This document shows positions 27,653-36,692 of a DNA stretch of 64,000 nt, in pieces; position 1 is the first letter of the stretch, and each line of letters opens with the position of its first letter. Position numbers and translations under genes: made by a program. The notes under the pieces were generated by a model that was not told the origin of the DNA, searched no databases, and saw only the letters and a list, made by a program, of their open reading frames with translations. This DNA comes from an uncultured Clostridia bacterium (GTDB lineage Bacteria; Bacillota; Clostridia; TANB77; CAG-508): NCBI GenBank assembly GCA_934122235.1, contig CAKOWE010000006.1, forward strand, positions 1-64,000, written 5' to 3'.

Positions 27653-29362
27653 TTATACCTTTTTCTCTAAATATCTTTTTATTTTCATTGTTGTAGTTTT
27701 TTCAAATTCCTTTTCTCTTATGTTTATTTCTTTAATATGTTTATATATTACTAGATTTTGATTTATTTTCTTTACCTCTTCCCATATTAATTGTTTTATT
27801 TCTTCATCTGTTTTTGGATTGTCTTTAAATTTATTTTCTATAAATTCCTTATTTACTCTTATCTCTGCTGATAATACTAAATCATCTTTTTCAGGTTTTA
27901 AATATACCATTGACTCTAATATATACTCATTATCATTTAATAACGCTTCTAATTCTTCTGGATAAACATTTTTACCATTTTTTGTAATTAATACATTCTT
28001 TTTTCTTCCTGTTATATAAACAAATCCATCTTCATCTTGGAATCCCAAATCACCGGTATAAAACCAACCATCTTTTATAACTTCTTTTGTGGCTTCCTCA
28101 TTTTCGTAATATCCAATCATTACATGATCGCCTTTAGTTATAATTTCTCCTATTCCATCATCGTTTATATCTACAATTTTTAATTCTGTACCATATAATG
28201 GTAATCCTACAGCTTCATCTTTATAATAATTATCTCTATTTACTGCAACAATAGGAGCACATTCTGTAAGTCCATATCCCTGAATTAGTGTTATTCCAAA
28301 ATCTCTAAATCCCTTTGAAACTTCTGGATTTATTGCAGCAGCTCCCGCAATAAATAATCTTAAATTTCCTCCAAATTGATCATGTATACTCTTAAATACT
28401 TTTCTTTTTAAATGTATTCCAATTTTATCTAATACATTTGTTATTTTTATCATTCTTTTTACTAATTTAGTTTTACCTTGTTTTTCTATGCCTTCCCATA
28501 TTTTTCTATATAAAGTTTCAAATACAAGTGGAACAGATAATACAATTGACACATGTGCTTCTTGCATATTTTTTTGAATGTGTCGTAGTCCATCACAATA
28601 AGCTACTGCAGCTCCTCTATATATTGGCATTAAAAATCCACATACACATTCATATACGTGATGTATTGGTAACATAGATAAAAATATATCGTTTGGTTTT
28701 ATGTTTACCATTTGACAATGTTGATGCATATTATATACCATATTTTTTTGTGATAACATTGCAGCTTTTGACTGAGAAGTAGTTCCTGATGTAAATAACA
28801 ATTCTGCCATTGAATTTTCATCAATTTTAGCATCTATAAATGATTTATCTCCATTATTGACTAATTCTTTTCCTTTTGTAATTAATTTATGTAATGATAA
28901 AAATTTACCATTATCTTCTTCTAAATCCATTCCTATATAATAAGAAACAATGTCATTTTCTTTATAAATTTCGTCAATTTTATCTTGTAATTTTGAAGAA
29001 TATATTAAGCAATCTACTCTTGCTCTTTTCATACAACTTATAAGTTCATTTAGCGGAAGTTGTTTATCTAATGGTACTACAACTCCTGTACCATTTATTG
29101 TAGCTAAGTATGATATTGCCCACTCATATCTATTTTCTCCTATAACTGCTATTCTCTTATCCTTTAACCCTAAAGTTATCAAAGCTGTTCCTAATGCATT
29201 CATATCCTCTAAAACTTGAGGAAATTTTATTGCAGTATATTTATTAGATTTATCTTTTACGTAATATGCAACATTATCTTTATATATTTCACTAGCCTCT
29301 TCAACTATTTGCTTTAAATTACTAACCTCTCTAACTTCATATGGTTTAACATTTTTATTCAT
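27653..29362 (-). CDS. Long-chain acyl-CoA synthetase-like AMP-binding enzyme
   Basis: 569 residues of the ANL superfamily. The phosphate-binding loop reads LLFTSGTTSQSKAA (about 190), and the adenylate motifs IQGYGLTECAP and YTGDLGFQDEDGFVYITGRKK are clear. The C-terminal lid has NGKNVYPEELE. The usual Gly-x-Pro-Lys of the loop is replaced by Ser-Gln-Ser-Lys but keeps the Lys. It most likely activates fatty acids for lipid turnover. It lies 23 bases after the ABC permease gene, so it may belong to that transcript. Confidence 0.9.
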   Translation of the reverse strand: MNKNVKPYEVREVSNLKQIVEEASEIYKDNVAYYVKDKSNKYTAIKFPQVLEDMNALGTALITLGLKDKRIAVIGENRYEWAISYLATINGTGVVVPLDKQLPLNELISCMKRARVDCLIYSSKLQDKIDEIYKENDIVSYYIGMDLEEDNGKFLSLHKLITKGKELVNNGDKSFIDAKIDENSMAELLFTSGTTSQSKAAMLSQKNMVYNMHQHCQMVNIKPNDIFLSMLPIHHVYECVCGFLMPIYRGAAVAYCDGLRHIQKNMQEAHVSIVLSVPLVFETLYRKIWEGIEKQGKTKLVKRMIKITNVLDKIGIHLKRKVFKSIHDQFGGNLRLFIAGAAAINPEVSKGFRDFGITLIQGYGLTECAPIVAVNRDNYYKDEAVGLPLYGTELKIVDINDDGIGEIITKGDHVMIGYYENEEATKEVIKDGWFYTGDLGFQDEDGFVYITGRKKNVLITKNGKNVYPEELEALLNDNEYILESMVYLKPEKDDLVLSAEIRVNKEFIENKFKDNPKTDEEIKQLIWEEVKKINQNLVIYKHIKEINIREKEFEKTTTMKIKRYLEKKV

Positions 29363-29385
29363 GTATAAAAATCTCCCTTCACAAA

Positions 29386-30630
29386 TTATTTTTGTTTATA
29401 TATTTTAAATAAATCTTTTAATTTCAATCTATCACCGTAATGTAATATCGCTGACGAATACACTTTTATTGAAATAATAGCTAATAAAACAGCAGTTATT
29501 ATCAATACAATAATTGAAATTACTATCTCTGTCCCTGATGTTGCTCCAGCAAGTATTCTGCCAGGCATAGAAAAAGCTGATGAAAAAGGAAAAACTGAAG
29601 CAAATTTACTAGCTGTACTATTAGGCATTGTTGATGTAAAATATGCTAAATAAAATGATATAACAGCAATTAGTGATATAGGTGTACTTGCTGCCTGAAC
29701 ATCTTCAGCTTTACTAACAGTAGCTCCTGTTACAGCACTCAAAAAAGCATACACTGTATACCCTAAAATAAAATATACAAAGCATATTAATATAGCTGGT
29801 ACATTTAGATTTAATTCTCCTACAAATTTTGAAATCAAATCAAAATCGCTTGGTATAAATATCTTATAAGATATAACAGCAACTAGTATTAGACCTATCA
29901 ATTGAACCAGTCCAACTATTCCCATTGCAATTGTTTTTCCTACAACTATTTTAGTCGGAGTTGTTGATGTCACTAAAGTTTCCATTACTCTTGATGTTTT
30001 TTCACTCGACACTGATGTTGAAACACTATATCCATAAAAATAGATAGCAAAAAACAATATAAAAGAACTTATCATCGCAACTGCAAAATTTTCATTTCCG
30101 TTATTATCATTTAATGATTTTATTTCATATGTAACAGGAACATTAAGTGATTGTATTAATTCTTGAGGAACACTTGCATCTAGCAACAATCTATTATCAT
30201 ACATTTCTTTTATTATATTTGAAAAAACATTTGCAATATCTTGGTTATCAGAAAATGTACTATCTTCCTTTACTATGTAATCAAAAGAAAGCGTATTATC
30301 TTGCTCTCTTAACACAATCCCTATATCAATTTCTTCATTGTTTATTAATTTTTCAACATCTTCAATTTGTTTATTTGTAGCGTATTCTATATTATAATTT
30401 AAATTTAATTGTCTAAAATTATCTGTTGAAGCTTTCAAAAGATTATTATCGTCTATAATTATAACTTTCAAATTTTCATCGCTTTCAGAATTATCAAAAG
30501 AATTAATAATATTAGGAATATTACAAAGGATCACAATAATAATCAACATAATTGCATTTACTACAATAAAAGATTTTTTTCTTATATATTCCATTATTGT
30601 AAATTTAATAATTTCTAAAAGATTTCTCAT
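29386..30630 (-). CDS. ABC-2 type permease (NatB-like)
   Basis: 414 residues: one N-terminal span (about 20-38), a large outer domain (about 45-180), then five or six spans (about 190-400) with VSEKTSRVMETLVTSTTPTKIVVGKTIA, which is typical of NatB/ABC-2 permeases. It overlaps the ATPase gene start-to-stop by 4 bases (30627-30630), showing a coupled exporter pair. The substrate is unknown; NatAB homologues export Na+ or drugs. Confidence 0.9.
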   Translation of the reverse strand: MRNLLEIIKFTIMEYIRKKSFIVVNAIMLIIIVILCNIPNIINSFDNSESDENLKVIIIDDNNLLKASTDNFRQLNLNYNIEYATNKQIEDVEKLINNEEIDIGIVLREQDNTLSFDYIVKEDSTFSDNQDIANVFSNIIKEMYDNRLLLDASVPQELIQSLNVPVTYEIKSLNDNNGNENFAVAMISSFILFFAIYFYGYSVSTSVSSEKTSRVMETLVTSTTPTKIVVGKTIAMGIVGLVQLIGLILVAVISYKIFIPSDFDLISKFVGELNLNVPAILICFVYFILGYTVYAFLSAVTGATVSKAEDVQAASTPISLIAVISFYLAYFTSTMPNSTASKFASVFPFSSAFSMPGRILAGATSGTEIVISIIVLIITAVLLAIISIKVYSSAILHYGDRLKLKDLFKIYKQK

Positions 30631-31520
30631 TTGACTTCACCTACCTCATTTATAAATATTTGATGTAGTGATGGTTCTTTTATTTCAAATTTACTTATTT
30701 TTATATTTGATTCTACTATTTTTCTTAATATGTCTTGTGACATCTCTTCATTCCTTAATTTTATCTCATAACTATTGACTTTCTTATCAATAATTTCTGC
30801 ATCACTTGGAATTATAGTACTTAAATCTTCATATGATTCAATTAATAAATTATTTTTTCCATATGACCTTTTTATATCAGACAAATTTCCCTTTAATATT
30901 GTTTTACCCCTATTTAATATAATTATATCTCTGCAATATTCTTCAACAACTGACATTTGATGACTAGAAAGTATTATATAAGTTCCTTTTTGTATTAATT
31001 CTTCTATAACACCTTTTATAATTTGTGTGTTAACTGGATCTAAACCACTAAAAGGTTCATCTAATATTAATAATTCTGGATTATGAATAATTGATATTAT
31101 TAGTTGAACTTTTTGCTGATTACCTTTAGAAAGTTGTTCTGCTGGTTTATCAATATATTCATATATATTTAATTTTTTGCACCAGTACTCAATAGCTTTT
31201 TTAGCTTCACTTGTTTTCATGCCTTTTAATGTTGCAAAATACATTAACTGATCGAATAATTTAGTTTTAGGATAAATTCCTCTTTCTTCTGGCAAATATC
31301 CAAAGTTAACATTTTCTCTTCTTACTTTTTTTCCATTCCAAGTAATTTTTCCAGAGTCATTATCTAATATTCCAAGAATCATTCTTATTGTTGTAGTTTT
31401 TCCAGCGCCATTAGAACCAAGTAATCCAAAAACTCCTGGTTTTTCTAGCGAAAATGAAATATCATCAACAACTTTCTTTCCCGAATAGCTTTTATGTACA
31501 TTTTCTACATTAAGTCCCAT
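30627..31520 (-). CDS. ABC transporter ATP-binding protein (NatA-like)
   Basis: 297 residues. Walker A is GSNGAGKTTT (about 35), the signature is LSKGNQQK, Walker B is LLILDEPFSGLD, and the H-loop is ILSSHQM. The C-terminal extension (about 215-297) is typical of the DrrA/NatA class. It works with the permease encoded just downstream. Confidence 0.93.
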   Translation of the reverse strand: MGLNVENVHKSYSGKKVVDDISFSLEKPGVFGLLGSNGAGKTTTIRMILGILDNDSGKITWNGKKVRRENVNFGYLPEERGIYPKTKLFDQLMYFATLKGMKTSEAKKAIEYWCKKLNIYEYIDKPAEQLSKGNQQKVQLIISIIHNPELLILDEPFSGLDPVNTQIIKGVIEELIQKGTYIILSSHQMSVVEEYCRDIIILNRGKTILKGNLSDIKRSYGKNNLLIESYEDLSTIIPSDAEIIDKKVNSYEIKLRNEEMSQDILRKIVESNIKISKFEIKEPSLHQIFINEVGEVK

Positions 31521-31583
31521 GTAAGTTTTCTCCTCTCCTTATGCAAAATACATGAAAAGTTCTTAAAATATCTATAACAAGGT

Positions 31584-32777
31584 TTAATTATTCTTTGTTA
31601 AATTCATTGTATCTCTAGCAATTACCAATTCCTCATTTGTTGGTATTATATATGCCTTTATTTTTGATGATTTTGTTGTTATTTCTCTTTCTTCACCTTT
31701 AACCTCGTTTAATGCATTATCTATTTGAACTCCCATAAATTCTAAGTAATCACATATTAATTTTCTAATATTAATTTGATTTTCTCCAATTCCTCCAGTA
31801 AATACTATTGAATCAATTCCGCCCATTATAACAGCATACTTCGCTATAAATTGTGCTACTGTTTTTGTAAATATTTCTATTGCTAATTTTGCGCGTTCAT
31901 TACTTGATGAAGCAATTTCTATTTCTCTAAAATCCGGTGCCATATTTGCAATGGCTGATATTCCAGACTTTTTGTTTAATATATTGTTTGTCATTTCAGG
32001 AGTTAAATTTTCTTTTTCCATCATATATGTTACAACTGATGGGTCTAAATCACCACTTCTTGTAACCATTGCAATTCCTCCAAGTGGACTAAGTCCCATA
32101 CTTGTATCTACACATTTTCCATATTTAACTGCACATAAACTTGCTCCTTGTCCTAAATGACAAGTTACTATCTTTAATTTTTCAATTGGTTTTCCCATCA
32201 AATCTGCACATTTTTCTGAAACATATTTATGGCTCGTTCCATGTGCCCCGTATTTACGTATACGATGTTTTGTATAATATTCATATGGTATAGGATATAA
32301 ATAACTGCTCTCTGGCATTGTTTGATGAAATGCAGTATCAAACGCTGCTGCCATTTTTACATTTGGCATCGCCTTCTGACAAGCCTTTATTCCTAAAATT
32401 GCAGCAGGATTATGCAATGGTGCTAAAACAGCACATTCTTGTATTTGATCTACAACTTTTGGAGTAATTAATACAGACTTATCAAAAATTTCTCCACCAT
32501 GAACAATTCTATGTCCTACTGCATTTATTTCATCTAATGACTGTATTACTCTATGTTCTTTACTTATTAATTCATTTAAAATTGTCTGTAAAGCTTCTTC
32601 ATGATTTAATGCTGTTTTTGATATTACATATTTTTGCTCTCCTACTTTATGCGTTAAAAAAGATTCATTTTCTCCTATTCTTTCATAATTTCCCTTTGCC
32701 ATAACTTGTTCTGTTTGCATATTAATTAATTGATACTTTAAAGATGAACTTCCACAATTTATAACTAATATTTTCAT
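31584..32777 (-). CDS. ackA: Acetate kinase, second tandem copy
   Basis: 397 residues, making ATP from acetyl phosphate. It keeps NCGSSSLKY at the start, HRIVHGG, FDTAFHQTMP, the RSGDLDP loop and PTNEEL at the end. It is a tandem duplicate of the gene at 32858; by eye about two thirds of residues are identical. Both copies read HLGQGAS where most acetate kinases have HLGNG(S/A)S. This copy also has VTRSGD where the family usually has GTRSGD or GSRSGD. A hairpin separates the two copies. Confidence 0.95.
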   Translation of the reverse strand: MKILVINCGSSSLKYQLINMQTEQVMAKGNYERIGENESFLTHKVGEQKYVISKTALNHEEALQTILNELISKEHRVIQSLDEINAVGHRIVHGGEIFDKSVLITPKVVDQIQECAVLAPLHNPAAILGIKACQKAMPNVKMAAAFDTAFHQTMPESSYLYPIPYEYYTKHRIRKYGAHGTSHKYVSEKCADLMGKPIEKLKIVTCHLGQGASLCAVKYGKCVDTSMGLSPLGGIAMVTRSGDLDPSVVTYMMEKENLTPEMTNNILNKKSGISAIANMAPDFREIEIASSSNERAKLAIEIFTKTVAQFIAKYAVIMGGIDSIVFTGGIGENQINIRKLICDYLEFMGVQIDNALNEVKGEEREITTKSSKIKAYIIPTNEELVIARDTMNLTKNN

Positions 32778-32818
32778 TATATCTCTCCTTTTATAGATAT
32801 ATTTTATATTGCAAAATA

Positions 32819-32848
32819 AGGAGGATTGTATCTCTATATAATCCTCCT
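32819..32848 (-). terminator. Hairpin between the two ackA genes
   Basis: AGGAGGATT and AATCCTCCT form a 9-bp stem with a 12-base loop, then TTATTTT. It probably reduces read-through, so the second copy would be expressed less. The stem also contains AGGAGG sequences, but no gene start follows. Confidence 0.6.
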
Positions 32849-32857
32849 ACAAATGCT

Positions 32858-34048
32858 TTATTTAACTAAATTCATTGTTTCTCTAGCTATCATCAATTCT
32901 TCATTCGTTGGAACAATCCATACTTTTACTTTAGAATTCTTTGTTGATATTTCTCTTTCTTCACCTTTTACATTGTTTAATTCTTTATCTAATTCTACTC
33001 CCATAAATCCCAAGTAACTGCAAACATCTGCTCTTGTTTCTGGTCCTCTTTCTCCAACTCCTGCTGTAAATGTTATAACATCTACACCATTCATTGTAAC
33101 TGCATATTTTCCTATATATTGTGCTATTATGTAAGCATATTCTTTTAAAGTTAACTTAGCTCTTTCATTTCCTTCTGCTGCTGCCTCTTCTATATCTCTG
33201 TTATCTGGAGAAATTTCAGAAATTCCATATATACCAGATTTCTTATTTAGTATTGTTTCCATTTCATCTGCTGATAAATTTTCTTTTTTCATTAAGTAAG
33301 TTACAACTGATGGATCTAAATCCCCACTTCTGCTACCCATAGCAATTCCACCTAAAGGTGTCAATCCCATACTTGTATCAACGCACTTTCCATTTTGAAC
33401 AGCACATAAACTTGCTCCTTGTCCTAAATGACAATTTATTATTTTTAATTCTTCAACTGGTTTCCCTAAAAGTTCTGCTATTCTTAAAGAAACATATTTA
33501 TGACTTGTTCCATGTGCTCCATATTTTCTTACACCATATTTTTCATAATATTCATAAGGAATTGCATATAAATAATGCTCTTTTGGCATTGTTTGGTGAA
33601 ATGCTGTGTCAAATACAACTACATTTGGTTTACCTGGCAATTCTTTTTTGCAAGCTTCTATACCTTGTAAATGTGCAGGATTATGTAATGGTGCAAATGT
33701 TATTGCATCCTCTATTCCTTTTTCAACTTCGTCGTCTACAATCACAGATTTTGTAAATTTTTCACCACCATGAACAACTCTATGACCAATTGCATTTATC
33801 TCATCTAGTGAAGTGATAACTCCATGTTCTTTATCTGTTAATTGATCCATAACAAACTTTATTGCTTCATCATGATTTTTTACAGGATTAGTAAATTTAA
33901 ACTTTTGTTCTCCAACTTTATGCGTTAAAAAAGATTCTCCAATTCCAATTCTTTCGTAATTTCCTTTTGCCATAACACTTTCATCTTCCATATTAATTAA
34001 TTGATATTTAAAAGATGAACTTCCGCAGTTTATAACTAATATTTTCAT
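32858..34048 (-). CDS. ackA: Acetate kinase, first copy
   Basis: 396 residues with all catalytic landmarks: NCGSSSFKY, HRVVHGG, FDTAFHQTMP, GSRSGDLDP and PTNEEL. It lies about 100 bases after pta, the usual partner: Pta makes acetyl phosphate from acetyl-CoA and AckA turns it to acetate with ATP gain. It shares the HLGQG variant with its duplicate. Confidence 0.97.
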   Translation of the reverse strand: MKILVINCGSSSFKYQLINMEDESVMAKGNYERIGIGESFLTHKVGEQKFKFTNPVKNHDEAIKFVMDQLTDKEHGVITSLDEINAIGHRVVHGGEKFTKSVIVDDEVEKGIEDAITFAPLHNPAHLQGIEACKKELPGKPNVVVFDTAFHQTMPKEHYLYAIPYEYYEKYGVRKYGAHGTSHKYVSLRIAELLGKPVEELKIINCHLGQGASLCAVQNGKCVDTSMGLTPLGGIAMGSRSGDLDPSVVTYLMKKENLSADEMETILNKKSGIYGISEISPDNRDIEEAAAEGNERAKLTLKEYAYIIAQYIGKYAVTMNGVDVITFTAGVGERGPETRADVCSYLGFMGVELDKELNNVKGEEREISTKNSKVKVWIVPTNEELMIARETMNLVK

Positions 34049-34148
34049 AAAATTTATCTCCTTTTCTTTTTAGTATTATTATCTCTGTTAGTCAAAATCG
34101 AACTTCGCTATTTCAAATTGCAATAATATATATTATAAAATATGTCTC

Positions 34149-35144
34149 TTACATTTGTGCTTGTACAGCCGTTATTGCTACTACACCAACAATATCTTCT
34201 GCACTACATCCTCTAGATAAATCATTTACTGGCTTTGCTATTCCTTGGCAAAGTGGTCCATATGCTTCTGCTTTTCCAAGTCTTTGTACTAATTTATATC
34301 CTATATTTCCAGCATCCAAATTAGGGAATATTAACGTATTTGCATGTCCTGCAACATTACTTCCCTTTGCTTTCATTTCTCCAACTTCTTTTACTAATGC
34401 AGCATCTAATTGTAGTTCTCCATCTACAATCATTTCTGGTGCTTTTTCTTTTACTAATTTTGTAGCCTCTACAACTTTGTCTACCAATTCTGATTTTGCA
34501 CTTCCATAAGTAGAAAAAGATAACATTGCTACTTTTGATTGCTTACCAGTTAACTGCTCAAAGCTTTTTGCTGATGATATTGCTATTTCAGAAAGTTCCT
34601 CACTATTTGGATTTATATTTAAACCACAATCTGAAAATACAAACACACCATTTTCTCCATATTCACAATTTGGAACACTCATTAAGAAAAATGCTGATAC
34701 AAGTTTTGTTCCAGGAGCTGTTTTTAATATTTGTAGTGCTGGTCTTAAAGTATCTGCTGTAGAATGTGCTGCACCTGATACTAATCCATCTGCTTCTCCA
34801 CATTTAACCATCATCATGCCAAAAAATACTGGATCTAACATTAACTTTTGCGCTTGTTCTTCAGTCATTCCCTTTGCTTTTCTCAATTCGTAAAATGTAC
34901 TTGTGTACTCTGCATATTTTTCTGACTTAGAAGGATTTACTATTGTTGCTTTTGAAATATCTAAAGAATTTTCACTTGCTAAATTTAATATTCTATCTTC
35001 TTCTCCTATTAATATAACTTTTGCAAAATCTTCTTTTCCTATTTTATCTACTGCTTTCAAAACTCTTATATCTGTTGCTTCTGGTAATACTATAGTTTTT
35101 ATATTTGATTTTGCTTTTACTTTCATTTCTTCTATAAATGACAT
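34149..35144 (-). CDS. pta: Phosphate acetyltransferase
   Basis: 331 residues from ATG 35144 (GGGGGA 7 bases ahead), the size of the short single-domain Pta. Family landmarks: IVLPEATDIRVLKA, GEADGLVSGAAHSTADTLRPAL, MLSFSTYGSAKS and the C-terminal NTLIFPNLDAGNIGYKLVQRL. It starts the pta-ackA-ackA cluster of acetate fermentation. Confidence 0.97.
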   Translation of the reverse strand: MSFIEEMKVKAKSNIKTIVLPEATDIRVLKAVDKIGKEDFAKVILIGEEDRILNLASENSLDISKATIVNPSKSEKYAEYTSTFYELRKAKGMTEEQAQKLMLDPVFFGMMMVKCGEADGLVSGAAHSTADTLRPALQILKTAPGTKLVSAFFLMSVPNCEYGENGVFVFSDCGLNINPNSEELSEIAISSAKSFEQLTGKQSKVAMLSFSTYGSAKSELVDKVVEATKLVKEKAPEMIVDGELQLDAALVKEVGEMKAKGSNVAGHANTLIFPNLDAGNIGYKLVQRLGKAEAYGPLCQGIAKPVNDLSRGCSAEDIVGVVAITAVQAQM

Positions 35145-35262
35145 GTATATTTCCCCCAATCTTGTAATTTTAGATTAACGCAAATATTATATACAAAAAT
35201 TTCCTAAAACACAATAATTTTAAGAAATTTTATATAAATTTTATCATCTCTTTCATAAATAC

Positions 35263-35302
35263 AAAAAAGGATATCCATCAAATATGATAAATATCCTTTT
35301 TT
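35263..35302 (-). terminator. Terminator of the C39-like orphan gene
   Basis: AAAAAAGGATAT and ATATCCTTTTTT form a perfect 12-bp stem with a 16-base loop; it may act in both directions. Confidence 0.75.
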
Positions 35303-35329
35303 GAGTTTCGCTGTAGAGAACCACTTAGA

Positions 35330-36034
35330 TTAGTCGCAAATCGACCAAATTACATCGCAGTTTTCGAAAAATTCCTTAAGCGTAACGCTTTCATACCCCA
35401 CCTTACTCGTTGACTGCATTATAACTTTTCCTTTTACAACTCCTCTAACAACCGCTAGATGCCTTCCGAATCCATTCGGAAAAAGCTTGTTTGCCAGTAA
35501 AACAATAACTATTCCGTCTCCGTGTTGTAATGTCTGCAACACATCACTTAACATGCTTATGCGCTTGCAGTTTAAGTGGTATGCATAGCATACTGTATCG
35601 ATAAAATGCCAGTATGTGCCACCCTCTGGTGCAATCCAGTCGCCGTATAAAGCAATTCGAATCAAGTCCTTAAGTGATATACTTTTGCCAAAATGCTCCA
35701 ATACTTCCTTAGTTACCAGAGGAAAGTTTCCGCTAGTAGCAATTGTTTTTTTAGAAGTACTGTTTACAGCGCGATACGGAATTTCTGAAAATTTCTGAGA
35801 ATTCTGTAAAGGCATGTTCAGTTTAACCCTTGAGACAGTTGATCTTTCAGTCAGCAGCATGTAGTACTTGTCATCAGCTTCGAATTCGCAAGCTTGAGCC
35901 CGCATCTCTGCCGTTAAGGCATCCATATTTGAGCGATACTCTGCCCACATTTCTTTAGACATTTCGCGTTCGATTCTTGGGCTTCTGTCGATTTCGTGCC
36001 ATACATTAAGTGTAAATTCTGTTGTTTTTTCCAT
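35330..36034 (-). CDS. Orphan protein with degenerate C39-like peptidase fold
   Basis: 234 residues from ATG 36034 (AGAGAGGT 9 bases ahead). The C-terminal half (about 105-234) follows the layout of C39_2 cysteine peptidases: a TIATSG entry, a GGTYWHFIDTVCYAYHL helix, a LLANKLFPNGFGRHLAVVRGV strand pair and a final IWSI. Where active members have GCGPT, this has GNFPL, so the catalytic Cys is lost; the His in GRHLAV is kept. I infer a non-enzymatic binding protein. No signal peptide is seen. G+C-rich codons contrast with both neighbours. It has its own promoter (36107-36135) and terminator. Confidence 0.6.
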   Translation of the reverse strand: MEKTTEFTLNVWHEIDRSPRIEREMSKEMWAEYRSNMDALTAEMRAQACEFEADDKYYMLLTERSTVSRVKLNMPLQNSQKFSEIPYRAVNSTSKKTIATSGNFPLVTKEVLEHFGKSISLKDLIRIALYGDWIAPEGGTYWHFIDTVCYAYHLNCKRISMLSDVLQTLQHGDGIVIVLLANKLFPNGFGRHLAVVRGVVKGKVIMQSTSKVGYESVTLKEFFENCDVIWSICD

Positions 36035-36062
36035 GATTTGATTACCTCTCTTGCATAAACCC

Positions 36063-36086
36063 ATTTGTTCCACATTTGGAACAAAT
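36063..36086. promoter_or_regulatory. Perfect inverted repeat in the leader of the C39-like gene
   Basis: ATTTGTTCC-ACATTT-GGAACAAAT, 9-bp arms and 6-base spacer, lying roughly 14-37 bases after the predicted transcription start and ahead of the ribosome site. It could be a repressor operator or an mRNA hairpin. Confidence 0.55.
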
Positions 36087-36106
36087 TTGCTAAAGTAACT
36101 AAATTT

Positions 36107-36135
36107 AGTATACTACAAAACCAGACATTTTTCAA
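36107..36135 (-). promoter_or_regulatory. Promoter of the C39-like gene
   Basis: TTGAAA (36135-36130), 17-base spacer, TATACT (36112-36107). Confidence 0.65.
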
Positions 36136-36140
36136 CGTTT

Positions 36141-36632
36141 TCAATAAATTACTCCAGTTATATGTATATATCTTATTTTTAAATATTCATACGATGCTAC
36201 ACTTCTTCCGTACGAATCTAGTGTATGTGTTGCAACAAAAACATTATTCAAATCACTACCATTGTTTGAATCAACAACAACAAGTGTGTGTGAAAAGACA
36301 TTGCCATTAAAGCTCAACTGAATTATATCTCCATTTTCTATTTTATCTAGAGTTGATTCTACTGCACAAGGTCCTACACTGTTATTATGTATCAAAAAAT
36401 TATGCAAATATTCAACTCCTGTCCATGAAGGAGATTTATCATTGCCATTCCTATAATACCATCCATACTGGTTATAATTCATTACTGATGAACCTGCTAA
36501 TATACATTGTGAAGCAAAGTTTGTACAATCTCCACCTATTAAATCGTAATTATAATATTCAGGATTTCGCAAATACGCCCATTTTTCAGCATATTTGATT
36601 ACAGATTCTCTTTTATATTCTCTTTTATTTAT
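36141..36632 (-). pseudogene. Amidase_6-type gene lacking a normal start codon
   Basis: The protein matches the putative amidase domain (amidase_6): IKYAEKWAYLRNPEYYNYD, then GGDCTNFASQCILAGG-like (here GGDCTNFASQCILAGS) with the presumed catalytic Cys, WTGVEYLHNFL and a C-terminal FSHTLVVVD. The family similarity starts upstream of the first TTG (36572). The frame is open only back to ATA at 36632, which lies 8 bases after TTGAGGTG. No ATG, GTG or TTG is available for the full domain. The would-be ribosome site is also the 3' arm of the terminator of the upstream gene. I think the gene is decaying, but ATA initiation is not excluded. Confidence 0.7.
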
Positions 36633-36670
36633 AAAAAAAGCACCTCAACTCATTATATGTGGTTGCTTTT
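36630..36670 (-). terminator. Terminator of the DedA-like gene, overlapping the amidase start
   Basis: AAAAGCAACC and GGTGCTTTTTTT pair with one bulged A, followed by the T-run. The T-run runs into the first codons of the amidase frame. Confidence 0.7.
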
Positions 36671-36692
36671 CGTCTTATTAAATTTTATTATA

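Noticed and set aside
33358..33756. 132-codon plus-strand frame inside ackA
   Set aside because: It is the antisense shadow of a well-conserved acetate kinase.
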